Source: Streptomyces narbonensis (GTDB lineage: Bacteria; Actinomycetota; Actinomycetes; Streptomycetales; Streptomycetaceae). Taken from it: a DNA stretch of 64,000 bases. Below, piece by piece: positions 51,008 to 58,597 of the stretch (position 1 is the stretch's first letter; each line of letters starts with the position of its first letter). A program made the position numbers and the translations under genes. The notes beneath the pieces are model-generated. The model was not told the DNA's origin. It made no database searches and saw only the letters and a list, made by a program, of their open reading frames with translations. Where the stretch lies: contig NZ_BMSF01000005.1 in NCBI RefSeq assembly GCF_014649015.1, positions 124,001 through 188,000 of the forward strand, written 5' to 3'.

Positions 51008-52102
51008 TCAGCGCGTCGGCTCCTTCCCCGCCCCGGGCTCGGGCAGCGCCTCGGTTCCCTCGCGGATCCCGGAGGGAACCGGCGGGGCCGTGGTGCCGAA
51101 GGCGCGGCGATAGGCGGCGGGCGAGGTGCCGAAGGCCGTACGCATGTGGGCGCGCAGCGAGTTCCCGGAGCCGAGGCCGGCGCGGTGGGCGACGAGGTCG
51201 ATGGCTAGATCTGTCGTCTCCAGCAGCTGCTTGGCCAGTTCCAGACGCTGCGCCGTGAGCCACTGCACCGGGGTCATGCCGACCTCGTCGCGGAATCGGC
51301 GGGTGAAGGAGCGCAGGCTCATCCGCGCGTGCTCGGCGAGCCGGGCGAGGGTGAGCGGTTCCGCCAGGTGCTCCAGGGCCCAGGCGCGGGTGGACGTGGT
51401 GCTGGCCAGGGTGGGCTCGGGGACGGGCCGGTCGATGAACTGGGCCTGACCTCCGTCCCGCCACGGCGGCACGACGCACATGCGCGCGGCGCGGTTCGCC
51501 GCCGCGGCGCCGTGGTCACGGCGGATCATGTGCAGGCACAGGTCGACACCAGCGGCCACGCCCGCGGAGGTCAGCACGTCGCCGTCGTCCACGAAGAGCA
51601 CGTCCTCGTCGACCTTGACCCGGGGGTAGGCCCGGCGGAACTCCGGCGCCAGGTTCCAGTGCGTGGTGGCCGGCCGGCCGTCGAGGAGGCCCGCGGCGGC
51701 CAGCACGTACGACCCGGTGCAGATGGACACGAGACGGGTGCCGGGCCGGATCCCGGCGATGGCCCCGGCGACCTCGGGCGGGAGCGGACCGCCCTGCCCG
51801 AGCTCCGGCATGGCGTGCGTGGGCGGGAGGACGACGGTGTCGGCGGCGGCGAGCGCCTCGGGACCGGCCGCCGGCTGCACGGTGAACCCGGCGTCGCTGA
51901 GGACGGGGGCCCCGTCGGCCGTACAGATCGTGACCTCGTACAGGGGCCGGCCCTCCGGGTCCTCGACGCAGCCGAAGACCCGGGAGGGGATGCCGAGCTC
52001 GAAGGGGGGCACCCCGGGCAGCGCGAGCACGGCGACCCGGTGCGGTGCCGTCCGCGGCTGCTCGTGGCTGTCCGGTGTCGTGCGGCCGGCCGTTTCACTC
52101 AT
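51008..52102 (-). CDS. GlxA-family (DJ-1/PfpI + AraC) transcriptional regulator
   Basis: 364 residues. The N-terminal DJ-1/PfpI domain (about 20-205) contains VAVLALPGVPPFELGIPSRVFG and a Cys nucleophile elbow (SICTGSYVLAAAGLL). The C-terminal AraC helix-turn-helix pair (about 235-335) contains LARLAEHARMSLRSFTRRFRDEVGMTPVQWL and AGLGSGNSLRAHMRTAFGTSPAAYRRAF. Members include AdpA-like and GlxA regulators; AdpA itself is longer and elsewhere. Divergent from the quinone oxidoreductase gene, with an inverted repeat between. Confidence 0.9.
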   Translation of the reverse strand: MSETAGRTTPDSHEQPRTAPHRVAVLALPGVPPFELGIPSRVFGCVEDPEGRPLYEVTICTADGAPVLSDAGFTVQPAAGPEALAAADTVVLPPTHAMPELGQGGPLPPEVAGAIAGIRPGTRLVSICTGSYVLAAAGLLDGRPATTHWNLAPEFRRAYPRVKVDEDVLFVDDGDVLTSAGVAAGVDLCLHMIRRDHGAAAANRAARMCVVPPWRDGGQAQFIDRPVPEPTLASTTSTRAWALEHLAEPLTLARLAEHARMSLRSFTRRFRDEVGMTPVQWLTAQRLELAKQLLETTDLAIDLVAHRAGLGSGNSLRAHMRTAFGTSPAAYRRAFGTTAPPVPSGIREGTEALPEPGAGKEPTR

Positions 52103-52122
52103 GGCCAGATCCTGTCACATGC

Positions 52123-52136
52123 TGGCCGAACGGCCA
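52123..52136. promoter_or_regulatory. Inverted repeat in the divergent promoter region
   Basis: TGGCCG-AA-CGGCCA lies 21 bases upstream of the GlxA-type regulator start and about 95 bases before the quinone oxidoreductase start. It is a candidate binding site of that regulator. It resembles the AdpA pattern (TGGCSNGWWY) only partly, since the required G is missing. Confidence 0.5.
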
Positions 52137-52230
52137 ATACCGTTCGGGACCGGCGTATCGGATCGTGGACACATCGCCGCCGGAACCGTTCCGGGGGCGC
52201 TCCGATCGAGACGGAAACGAGGCGGACAGC

Positions 52231-53154
52231 ATGCGTGCGGTGGTCGTGGAGCAGTGGGGCGGACCCGAGAACCTGGTGGAGCGCGAGGTGGACCGCCCGG
52301 AGCCCGGCCTGAACGAGGTCCTGGTGCGGGTCCACGCGGCCGGAGTGAACCCCGTGGACTGGAAGACCCGCGCGGGCGGGGCCCTCATCGAGTGGGGCGC
52401 CGTCCCGGCCGTCGGCTGGGACGTGTCCGGCACGGTGGAGGCCGTCGGCCCCGGCGTGGGGATCTTCCGCCCCGGCGACGAGGTCTTCGGCATGCCGCTG
52501 TTCCCCCGGCAGGCGGGCGGATACGCCGAGTACGTCGTGGCCCCGGCCCGGCACCTCGCCCCCAAGCCCGCCTCCCTCACCCACGTCGAGGCCGCGGCGC
52601 TGCCGCTGGCCGCGCTCACCGCCTGGCAGGCCCTCGTCGACGCCGCGGACGTCCGGCCCGGGGAGCGGGTGCTGGTGCACGCCGCGGCCGGAGGGGTGGG
52701 GCACTTCGCCGTACAGATCGCCAAGGCGCGAGGCGCCTACGTCATCGGGACCGCGAGCGCCGCCAAGCACGAGCTGGTGCGGGAGCTGGGCGCCGACGAG
52801 GTGATCGACTACCGCGAGAACCGCTTCGAGGACGTCGTCTCCGACGTGGACGTCGTCCTCGACGGCCTCGGCGGGGAGACGGCCGAGCGCTCCCTCACGG
52901 TGCTCCGTGAGGGCGGCAGGCTCATCACCCTGCCGGGACCGGACGACGTCCCCGCCGCCCCGGACGGCGTGCTGGCGGCCTGGGTCCTGGTCGAACCCGA
53001 CCACCTCGGCCTGCGGGAGATCGCGGCCCTCGTGGAGCAGGGACGCCTGAAGCCGGTGGTCGACACCGTCCTGCCGCTCGCCGAGGCGGCGAAGGCCCAC
53101 GAGATCGGCGAACGGGGCCGCACCACCGGGAAGATCGTCCTCACGGTCGCCTGA
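52231..53154 (+). CDS. NADP-dependent oxidoreductase (quinone reductase type)
   Basis: 307 residues. Zinc-free medium-chain dehydrogenase: [44 protein letters not shown], and the nucleotide site [23 protein letters not shown] truncated C-terminus ending in [18 protein letters not shown] is usual for this group. It reduces quinones or enones using NADPH. It is divergent from the GlxA/AraC-type regulator, so control by that protein is probable. A strong hairpin follows at 53179-53202. Confidence 0.87.
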   Translation: MRAVVVEQWGGPENLVEREVDRPEPGLNEVLVRVHAAGVNPVDWKTRAGGALIEWGAVPAVGWDVSGTVEAVGPGVGIFRPGDEVFGMPLFPRQAGGYAEYVVAPARHLAPKPASLTHVEAAALPLAALTAWQALVDAADVRPGERVLVHAAAGGVGHFAVQIAKARGAYVIGTASAAKHELVRELGADEVIDYRENRFEDVVSDVDVVLDGLGGETAERSLTVLREGGRLITLPGPDDVPAAPDGVLAAWVLVEPDHLGLREIAALVEQGRLKPVVDTVLPLAEAAKAHEIGERGRTTGKIVLTVA

Positions 53155-53178
53155 CCCACGGGCGGCGGCCCGGGGCCA

Positions 53179-53202
53179 CCCCCTTCGCCGGCTCGAAGGG
53201 GG
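53179..53202 (+). terminator. Terminator after the quinone oxidoreductase
   Basis: CCCCCTTCG-CCGGCT-CGAAGGGGG is a perfect 9-bp stem with a 6-base loop, 24 bases after the stop. The remaining bases up to the catalase (53203-53372) show no recognised catalase operator. Confidence 0.75.
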
Positions 53203-53372
53203 GCGATACCCGGCCTCCGGTGGTGCCTTCGGGTGACCGGGCGCAGGGTGGGACGTGTGTGTGCGGGGCGGAGAGGGCCGCCGCCCCGCTGTCGCGCGCC
53301 CGCCCGCGGCCGTGGCCCGCCCCCGATCGAGGAGCGCGCCACCGCCCGACACGAGGAAAGGCAGCACGAGCG

Positions 53373-54893
53373 ATGACCGACAGCCGACCCGCCACCACGA
53401 CCGATTCCGGTGCTCCGGCGGAGAGCGACGAACACTCGCTCACCGTGGGCCCCGGCGGTCCGATCCTGCTCCAGGACGCCTACCTGATCGAGCAGATGGC
53501 GCAGTTCAACCGCGAACGGATCCCCGAGCGTCAGCCGCACGCCAAGGGCAGCGGCGCCTTCGGCCACTTCGAGGTCACCCACGACGTCAGCGGCTACACC
53601 AAGGCGGCCCTGTTCCAGCCCGGCACCCGCACCGATCTCGTCGTCCGCTTCTCCACGGTCGCCGGCGAGCGCGGCAGCCCGGACACCTGGCGCGACCCGC
53701 GCGGCTTCGCGGTGAAGTTCTACACCAGCGAAGGCAACTACGACATGGTCGGCAACAACACGCCGGTGTTCTTCGTCAAGGACCCCATGAAGTTCCAGCA
53801 CTTCATCAGGTCCCAGAAGCGCCGCGCGGACAACAACCTGCGCGACCACGACATGCAGTGGGACTTCTGGACGCTCTCCCCGGAGTCCGCCCACCAGGTC
53901 ACCTGGCTGATGGGGGACCGCGGCATCCCGCGCTCCTGGCGCCACATGAACGGCTACACCTCCCACACCTACATGTGGATCAACGAGTCCGGCGAGCGGT
54001 TCTGGGTGAAGTACCACTTCAAGACCGACCAGGGCATCGAGTTCTTCACCCAGCACGAGGCCGACCAGATGGCGGCCGTCGACACGGATTACCACACGCG
54101 AGACCTCTTCGAGCACATCCGCGACGGCGACTTCCCGAGCTGGACGCTGCACGTGCAGGTCATGCCGTACGAGAAGGCCGCGGAATACCGGTTCAACCCC
54201 TTCGACCTCACCAAGGTCTGGCCGCACGGGGACTACCCGCTCATCCCGGTGGGCCGCATGACGCTCGACCGCAACCCGACCGACAACCACGCCGAGATCG
54301 AGCAGGCCGCCTTCCAGCCCAACAACCTCGTCCCCGGCATCGGCCCCAGCCCCGACCGGATGCTGCTGGCCCGGCTGTTCTCGTACGCCGACGCGCACCG
54401 CCACCGCATCGGCGGCAACTACCAGCAGCTCCCCGTGAACGCGCCCGTCGTCGACGTCCACACGTACTCGAAGGACGGAGCGATGGCCTACCGCAGGACG
54501 ACCGACCCGGTCTACGCCCCGAACTCCAAGGGCGGCCCGGCCGCCGACACCGAGCGGTACGGCGACCCGCCCAGCTGGGCGGCGGACGGCGAGATCACCC
54601 GGGCGGCCTACGTCTCCCACCCCGAGGACGACGACTGGGGCCAGCCCGGCACCCTCGTGCGCGAGGTCCTGGACGACGAGGCCCGCGACCGCCTGGTGGA
54701 CAACGTCGTCGGCCACCTCCTCAACGGCGTCTCCGAGCCCGTCCTGGAGCGTGCCTTCGCCTACTGGACGAACATCGACAGGACCGTCGGCGAGCGCATC
54801 GCCCAGGGCGTCCGGGCGAAGGCCGACGAGAAGGACCCCAAGGCGGCCGACCAGGGCAATCCGGCTCGGAGGTCCATGCAGAAGAAGGCCTGA
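53373..54893 (+). CDS. katA: Monofunctional haem catalase (small subunit, clade 3-like)
   Basis: 506 residues from ATG 53373, preceded by GAGGAAAGG. It has all catalase landmarks: [25 protein letters not shown], catalytic His in [11 protein letters not shown], Asn in [35 protein letters not shown], and the haem-ligand Tyr in [14 protein letters not shown]. It decomposes hydrogen peroxide in the cytoplasm. Followed by a strong terminator. The symbol katA is the common one for this type; the strain-specific name is unknown. Confidence 0.93.
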   Translation: MTDSRPATTTDSGAPAESDEHSLTVGPGGPILLQDAYLIEQMAQFNRERIPERQPHAKGSGAFGHFEVTHDVSGYTKAALFQPGTRTDLVVRFSTVAGERGSPDTWRDPRGFAVKFYTSEGNYDMVGNNTPVFFVKDPMKFQHFIRSQKRRADNNLRDHDMQWDFWTLSPESAHQVTWLMGDRGIPRSWRHMNGYTSHTYMWINESGERFWVKYHFKTDQGIEFFTQHEADQMAAVDTDYHTRDLFEHIRDGDFPSWTLHVQVMPYEKAAEYRFNPFDLTKVWPHGDYPLIPVGRMTLDRNPTDNHAEIEQAAFQPNNLVPGIGPSPDRMLLARLFSYADAHRHRIGGNYQQLPVNAPVVDVHTYSKDGAMAYRRTTDPVYAPNSKGGPAADTERYGDPPSWAADGEITRAAYVSHPEDDDWGQPGTLVREVLDDEARDRLVDNVVGHLLNGVSEPVLERAFAYWTNIDRTVGERIAQGVRAKADEKDPKAADQGNPARRSMQKKA

Positions 54894-54903
54894 CGGAACT
54901 CCC

Positions 54904-54932
54904 GGATCCCCCGGGGCCGGCCCGGGGGATCC
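54904..54932. terminator. Bidirectional terminator between catalase and MscS
   Basis: GGATCCCCCGGG-GCCGG-CCCGGGGGATCC, a perfect 12-bp stem, lies between the convergent stops at 54893 and 54936. Confidence 0.85.
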
Positions 54933-54935
54933 GCC

Positions 54936-56078
54936 TCAGTCCGGGGGCGTGTCCGCCGGGCCGGCAGGATTCCCGTCGGCCCGGCGGAGCCGTCGCTGCC
55001 GCGGCGCCCGTTCGCCTGCCTCCGGCAGCTCGAACGCGTCGGCCGCGGGAGCGGTGACGACCTTGGGGAGGGCGCCCGGGTGCTCCCGCGCGAGCCAGCC
55101 GACGAGCTCCTCCCGTACGGCGCAACGCGTCGTCCACAGGTCGTCGGCGTCCTTGGCGGTCACGATCGCCCGGACCGTGATGCCGGTCGGCGAGGTGTCG
55201 GTGACGGCGAGGTCCCAGGCGCGCCCGTCCCAGGTGCCGCAGGTGGCGAGGAACTCCTGGAGGTGCGCCCGGACGAGCGCGACCGGAGTGCTGTGGTCGC
55301 AGTGGACGAAGACCGAACCCGTCATCTCAGCGCCGCCGCGCGACCAGTTCTCGAACGGCCGCGAGGTGAAGTACGAGACGGGGAGCGTGACGCGGCGCTC
55401 GTCCCAGGTCCGGACCGTGAGGAAGGTGAGGGTCACCTCCTCCACGACACCCCACTCGCCGTCGACGACGACGGTATCGCCGATGCGGACCATGTCACCG
55501 AAGGCGATCTGGAAGCCGGCGAAGAGGTTGCTCAGCGTCGACTGTGCCGCCACGCCCGCCACGATGCCGATGATGCCGGCCGAGGCGAGCAGGGACGTGC
55601 CGAGGGTACGGAAGGAGGGGAAGGTGACGAGGGCCGCGGCAGCGGCGAGCACCCCGACGGCGACGGCCACCACCCGCATGATCAGCGTGACCTGCGTACG
55701 GACTCGGCGGAGCCGTGCGGCGTCACGTGAACGTCCGGCGTACCGCGCGTACGTGGACTCGACGACGGCCGCGACCGTCCGCACGGTCAGCCAGGCACCG
55801 GCGCCGATCAGGCTCAACAGCAGGACGTGGCCCACCGTCTCCGCGTGCTCGGCCGGTGCCCCGCCCGGCTCCGCCGCCACCGGATAGGTCCATCTGAGCA
55901 GGGCGGCCAGCAGGACGACGTACAGCGGCGTACGACAACCGCGCAGCAGCCCCCACAACGGGGTCTCCGGATGTCGCGCGTCGGCGAACCGCGCCAGCAG
56001 GTCCGCCGCGCGGCAGACGACGAAGGCCGCCAGCGCCGAGCCGCCGACGGCGACGGCCAGCCGGATGACGCTCTCCAC
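54936..56078 (-). CDS. Small-conductance mechanosensitive channel (MscS family)
   Basis: 380 residues from GTG 56078, with a perfect GGAGGAG site. Four or five N-terminal membrane helices, then the pore helix and MscS beta domain: SLLASAGIIGIVAGVAAQSTLSNLFAGFQIAFGDMVRIGDTVVV, given here as the AGVAAQ-x-x-x-x-NLFAG and FGDMVRIGD core. The segment VVEEVTLTFLTVRTWDERRVTLPVS also fits. The C-terminus is Arg/Pro-rich. It releases solutes on hypo-osmotic shock, in keeping with betaine and antiporter genes in the neighbourhood. The 5' region carries a 14-bp repeat array 145-200 bases upstream. Confidence 0.9.
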   Translation of the reverse strand: MESVIRLAVAVGGSALAAFVVCRAADLLARFADARHPETPLWGLLRGCRTPLYVVLLAALLRWTYPVAAEPGGAPAEHAETVGHVLLLSLIGAGAWLTVRTVAAVVESTYARYAGRSRDAARLRRVRTQVTLIMRVVAVAVGVLAAAAALVTFPSFRTLGTSLLASAGIIGIVAGVAAQSTLSNLFAGFQIAFGDMVRIGDTVVVDGEWGVVEEVTLTFLTVRTWDERRVTLPVSYFTSRPFENWSRGGAEMTGSVFVHCDHSTPVALVRAHLQEFLATCGTWDGRAWDLAVTDTSPTGITVRAIVTAKDADDLWTTRCAVREELVGWLAREHPGALPKVVTAPAADAFELPEAGERAPRQRRLRRADGNPAGPADTPPD

Positions 56079-56222
56079 GTGCTCCTCCGATCGATGAGTC
56101 GAACAGGCCTGTTCCCTTCGCCTCACCGCCCGCGAGCACGTCAAACTCCGGCCCGGGAAGGCCCATGAATGAGTTCGCGGGGCCGGGGCAGGCGGAGCCC
56201 AGGCGGGAATCACGTCCCGCCG

Positions 56223-56287
56223 CGTACGGCATACCGCGTACGGCATACCGCGTACGGCATACCGCGTACGGCATACCGCGTACGGGA
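56223..56287. repeat. 14-bp perfect tandem repeat, 4.6 units
   Basis: CGTACGGCATACCG is repeated without a mismatch at 56223, 56237, 56251 and 56265, followed by a partial unit CGTACGG at 56279 and a diverged copy CACGTACGGCAAAC near 56303. Each unit contains the palindrome CGTACG. The array sits in the gap between the divergent MscS gene (minus) and the PRC-barrel gene (plus). Confidence 0.95.
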
Positions 56288-56379
56288 CAGCACGTAGGCA
56301 TGCCACGTACGGCAAACGGAAACGGAGGACGCCGGATCACCACCGGCCGTCCCCCGACTACCGGAGGAGTTGGTGAAGC

Positions 56380-56748
56380 GTGACTGAGCACATGTGGACC
56401 TACAAGGACACCTCGGGTCACCTCGCCGGTGCGGACCTGACCGGCTACAAGGTCGAGGCGACCGACGGCAGCATCGGGAAGGTGGACAAGCACTCCGACG
56501 AGGTGGACGACGCCTATCTGGTGGTGGACACCGGCGTCTGGATCTTCGGCAAGGAGGTGCTGCTCCCGGCGAGCACCGTCGTGCGGGTCGACCTGGACGA
56601 GCGGAAGATCTTCGTCGACCGCACGAAGGAGCAGATCAAGGACGCCCCCGAGTTCCACCGCGAGAAGCACCTCGGTGACCCGGACTACCGGGACGCGCTG
56701 GCCACCTATTACGGACCGGGCAGCCCCTTCGGCGGCCGGATGTTCTGA
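56380..56748 (+). CDS. PRC-barrel domain protein
   Basis: 122 residues from GTG 56380 with GGAGGAG upstream. PRC-barrel fold: DLTGYKVEATDGSIGKVDKHSDEVDDAYLVVDTGVWIFGKEVLLPASTVVRVD, of which TDGSIGKVDKHSDEVDDAYL and GKEVLLPAS are the typical pieces. The rest is a charged C-terminus (FVDRTKEQIKDAPEFHRE). PRC-barrel proteins of this size are frequent in Streptomyces stress regulons (SigB-type), of unknown biochemical role. Divergent from mscS with the 14-bp array between. Confidence 0.87.
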   Translation: MTEHMWTYKDTSGHLAGADLTGYKVEATDGSIGKVDKHSDEVDDAYLVVDTGVWIFGKEVLLPASTVVRVDLDERKIFVDRTKEQIKDAPEFHREKHLGDPDYRDALATYYGPGSPFGGRMF

Positions 56749-56808
56749 CACCACGGTGCGGGGAGGCCCGCGCCGGATCCGGCAGGGCGGCGGCCCCTTG
56801 GCCGGGCC

Positions 56809-57405
56809 TCAGGCCGGGCGCCAGTCGGGCCGACGGCCACTGAGGCCGATCACGCGGTCGAGCAGAGGAGCGCCGTCCGGCACCGCGACGACGGGGCCGA
56901 AGAACCCGTCGCCGGAGGTGTCGTCGGTAGGAGTCAACAGAGCCTCGGAGACTCTCAGTTCCCCCTCGCTCACCTCGTAGGCCTGACCGGTCGCCCGCGC
57001 CAGGTCCCAGCCGTGGATCAGCAGCTCGTCCAGCGCGATCCGCCCCATGACGGCGGCCGGCAGGTCGATCCCGCCCGCCTGCGTGTCCCCCTCCCAGGCG
57101 CCCGGCTCGCGCCAGGCGGCGGCCAGTTCGTCCAGCACCTTCGGCAGGACCGTCCGCCAGTCGTCCGCAAGCACCGGACGCGTCGAGCCGGGCGGCGTGC
57201 CGGTCGTCGGCCCGACCCGCTTGCGGGCCGCGTCGCGAAAGGCGACGCCGAGCCCGGCGAGATGGCCGAGCAGTTCCCGTACTGCGTACTCGGGGCAGGG
57301 TGTCGGGTCGCCGAGCCGGGCGTCGTCGACGCCCTCCGCGAGCCGGGCGACGCGCTCCGCGGCCGCTCCGAGGTCGATCGGTTCCGTGGGTGAGGTGTTC
57401 TCCAT
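56809..57405 (-). CDS. TIGR03086-type / mycothiol-dependent maleylpyruvate isomerase-like protein
   Basis: 198 residues from ATG 57405 (ATG 57438 adds 11). DinB/maleylpyruvate-isomerase fold: DLGAAAERVARLAEGVDDARLGDPTPCPEYAVRELLGHLAGLG, and later DELLIHGWDLARATGQ, the HGWDLA motif with metal-binding His. TPCPEYAVRELLGHL with its His and the later IHGWDLA are the family markers. Actual substrate unknown; most actinobacterial members are unstudied. Confidence 0.85.
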   Translation of the reverse strand: MENTSPTEPIDLGAAAERVARLAEGVDDARLGDPTPCPEYAVRELLGHLAGLGVAFRDAARKRVGPTTGTPPGSTRPVLADDWRTVLPKVLDELAAAWREPGAWEGDTQAGGIDLPAAVMGRIALDELLIHGWDLARATGQAYEVSEGELRVSEALLTPTDDTSGDGFFGPVVAVPDGAPLLDRVIGLSGRRPDWRPA

Positions 57406-57485
57406 GCAGGGCAGACCGCGGGGCCGCCCGAAACTCATCGGTCGATACGGTGCGACCCTCGCGGAGGGGCGAGGGTCCGCCCGGC

Positions 57486-57866
57486 TCAGGTGGCGACGGA
57501 GAGCAGGTCCACCACGAAGACCAGGGTCGAACCCGCCGGGATCAACGGCGAGGGCGACTGCTTGCCGTAGCCGAGCCGCGGGGGAACGACGATCTCGCGC
57601 CGACCGCCGACCTTCATCCCCCTCACCCCCCGGTCCCAGCCCTTGATGACCCTGCCGCCGCCCACGGCGAACTTGAACGGCAGGCCCCGGTCCCAGGAGG
57701 CGTCGAACTCCTTGCCGGACGCGAAGGTGACGCCGACGTAGTGCACCCGGACGACAGTGCCCGGCTTCGCCTCGGCTCCGTCCCCGACGACCAGGTCCCG
57801 GACGGTCAGCTCGGTCGGCGCATCCCCCTCCGGAACGCTGACCTCGGGTTTCGTCGGTTCACTCAT
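57486..57866 (-). CDS. FKBP-type peptidyl-prolyl cis-trans isomerase
   Basis: 126 residues, no signal peptide. Complete FKBP domain: DLVVGDGAEAKPGTVVRVHYVG, GKEFDASWDRGLPFKFAVGGGRVIKGWDRGV, GGRREIVVPPRLGYG, and PAGSTLVFVVDLLSV. The active-site aromatic residues (Y, F, D, W) are present. It catalyses proline isomerisation in protein folding. The gene is alone on the minus strand, 80 bases upstream of the maleylpyruvate-isomerase-like gene in the same direction. Confidence 0.93.
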   Translation of the reverse strand: MSEPTKPEVSVPEGDAPTELTVRDLVVGDGAEAKPGTVVRVHYVGVTFASGKEFDASWDRGLPFKFAVGGGRVIKGWDRGVRGMKVGGRREIVVPPRLGYGKQSPSPLIPAGSTLVFVVDLLSVAT

Positions 57867-58039
57867 CGCAGCCCCATCCCTCACCGCCGGAAGCCCGCGC
57901 ACAGACCTGCCGGACGCATCGAGCATAGGCCCGAACCGTGGGCCGCGTGTCCCGGGAGGCGGTCTCCGCGGACGCCTTCGGACGGGATCGTTCTGCTGGT
58001 GGTGGGGGGCCGTGGACGAGGCGCCCGAAGGCCCAGGCC

Positions 58040-58367
58040 ACGGCCAGGAGGAAGGCCATCGTCTCCGCGGTCGTCTTCGGCGCGGGCTTCATGGCGGGTC
58101 CCACCGCCATCACCGTGCTGGTCCGCCGGATGCTGCCGCAGCAGGCGTGGACCCTCGGGCATCGCGTGGCTGACCGTGGCGTTCAGCGTGGGCCAGGCGG
58201 TCGGCCCGCTGATCTCCGGCATCCTGTCCGGTTCCGAGGGCGGCATCGCCAAGGGGCTGTGGCTCTCCGTGATCCTGCTGCTCGTGTCCGCGGTCGCGTC
58301 GCTGTTCCAGCGCGAGAGCGAGCCCGCCCCTGAGCCGCAGGTCGCCGACACGGTCACGGCCAAGTGA
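58040..58367 (+). pseudogene. Frameshifted fragment of an MFS transporter (YbfB/YjiJ-like)
   Basis: One frame encodes RRKAIVSAVVFGAGFMAGPTAITVLVRRMLPQQAWT up to about 58155. Another frame continues with GIAWLTVAFSVGQAVGPLISGILSG, then KGLWLSVILLLVSAVASLFQRE, to the stop at 58367. Together they read as the C-terminal two or three helices of an MFS protein; the N-terminal three quarters are absent. The frame change is near 58155. It is a decayed remnant rather than a sequencing error, because most of the gene is missing. A strong terminator still follows it. Confidence 0.7.
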
Positions 58368-58388
58368 CCTGAGCCGCACAGCGGGTGA

Positions 58389-58430
58389 GGACGGGACGCC
58401 CGGCCGTTCCTCCGACCGGGCGTCCCGTCC
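58389..58430. terminator. Terminator after the MFS relic
   Basis: GGACGGGACGCCCGG (58389-58403) and CCGGGCGTCCCGTCC (58416-58430) form a perfect 15-bp stem with a 12-base loop. Confidence 0.85.
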
Positions 58431-58597
58431 CGCTCCCTCCGGAGCGGCCGTGCCCGGCCCGACCGCCGCCCGCTGACCGGCCGGTGCCGGCCGGCCCGCC
58501 CACCCGCCGCCCCGGCACCGCGCATCCGTCCCACACGTATGCGCTAATGGAGAGAAGGGTGGAGGGCGGAGGACGGCCCACGAGTGCGAGGTCGGCA

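Noticed and set aside
52123..52136. AdpA binding site.
   Set aside because: The inverted repeat lacks the G of the TGGCSNGWWY pattern; kept only as a generic operator candidate.
56223..56287. Origin-type iterons or CRISPR repeats.
   Set aside because: There is no Rep or DnaA gene nearby, units are back to back without spacers, and the context is an ordinary divergent gene pair.
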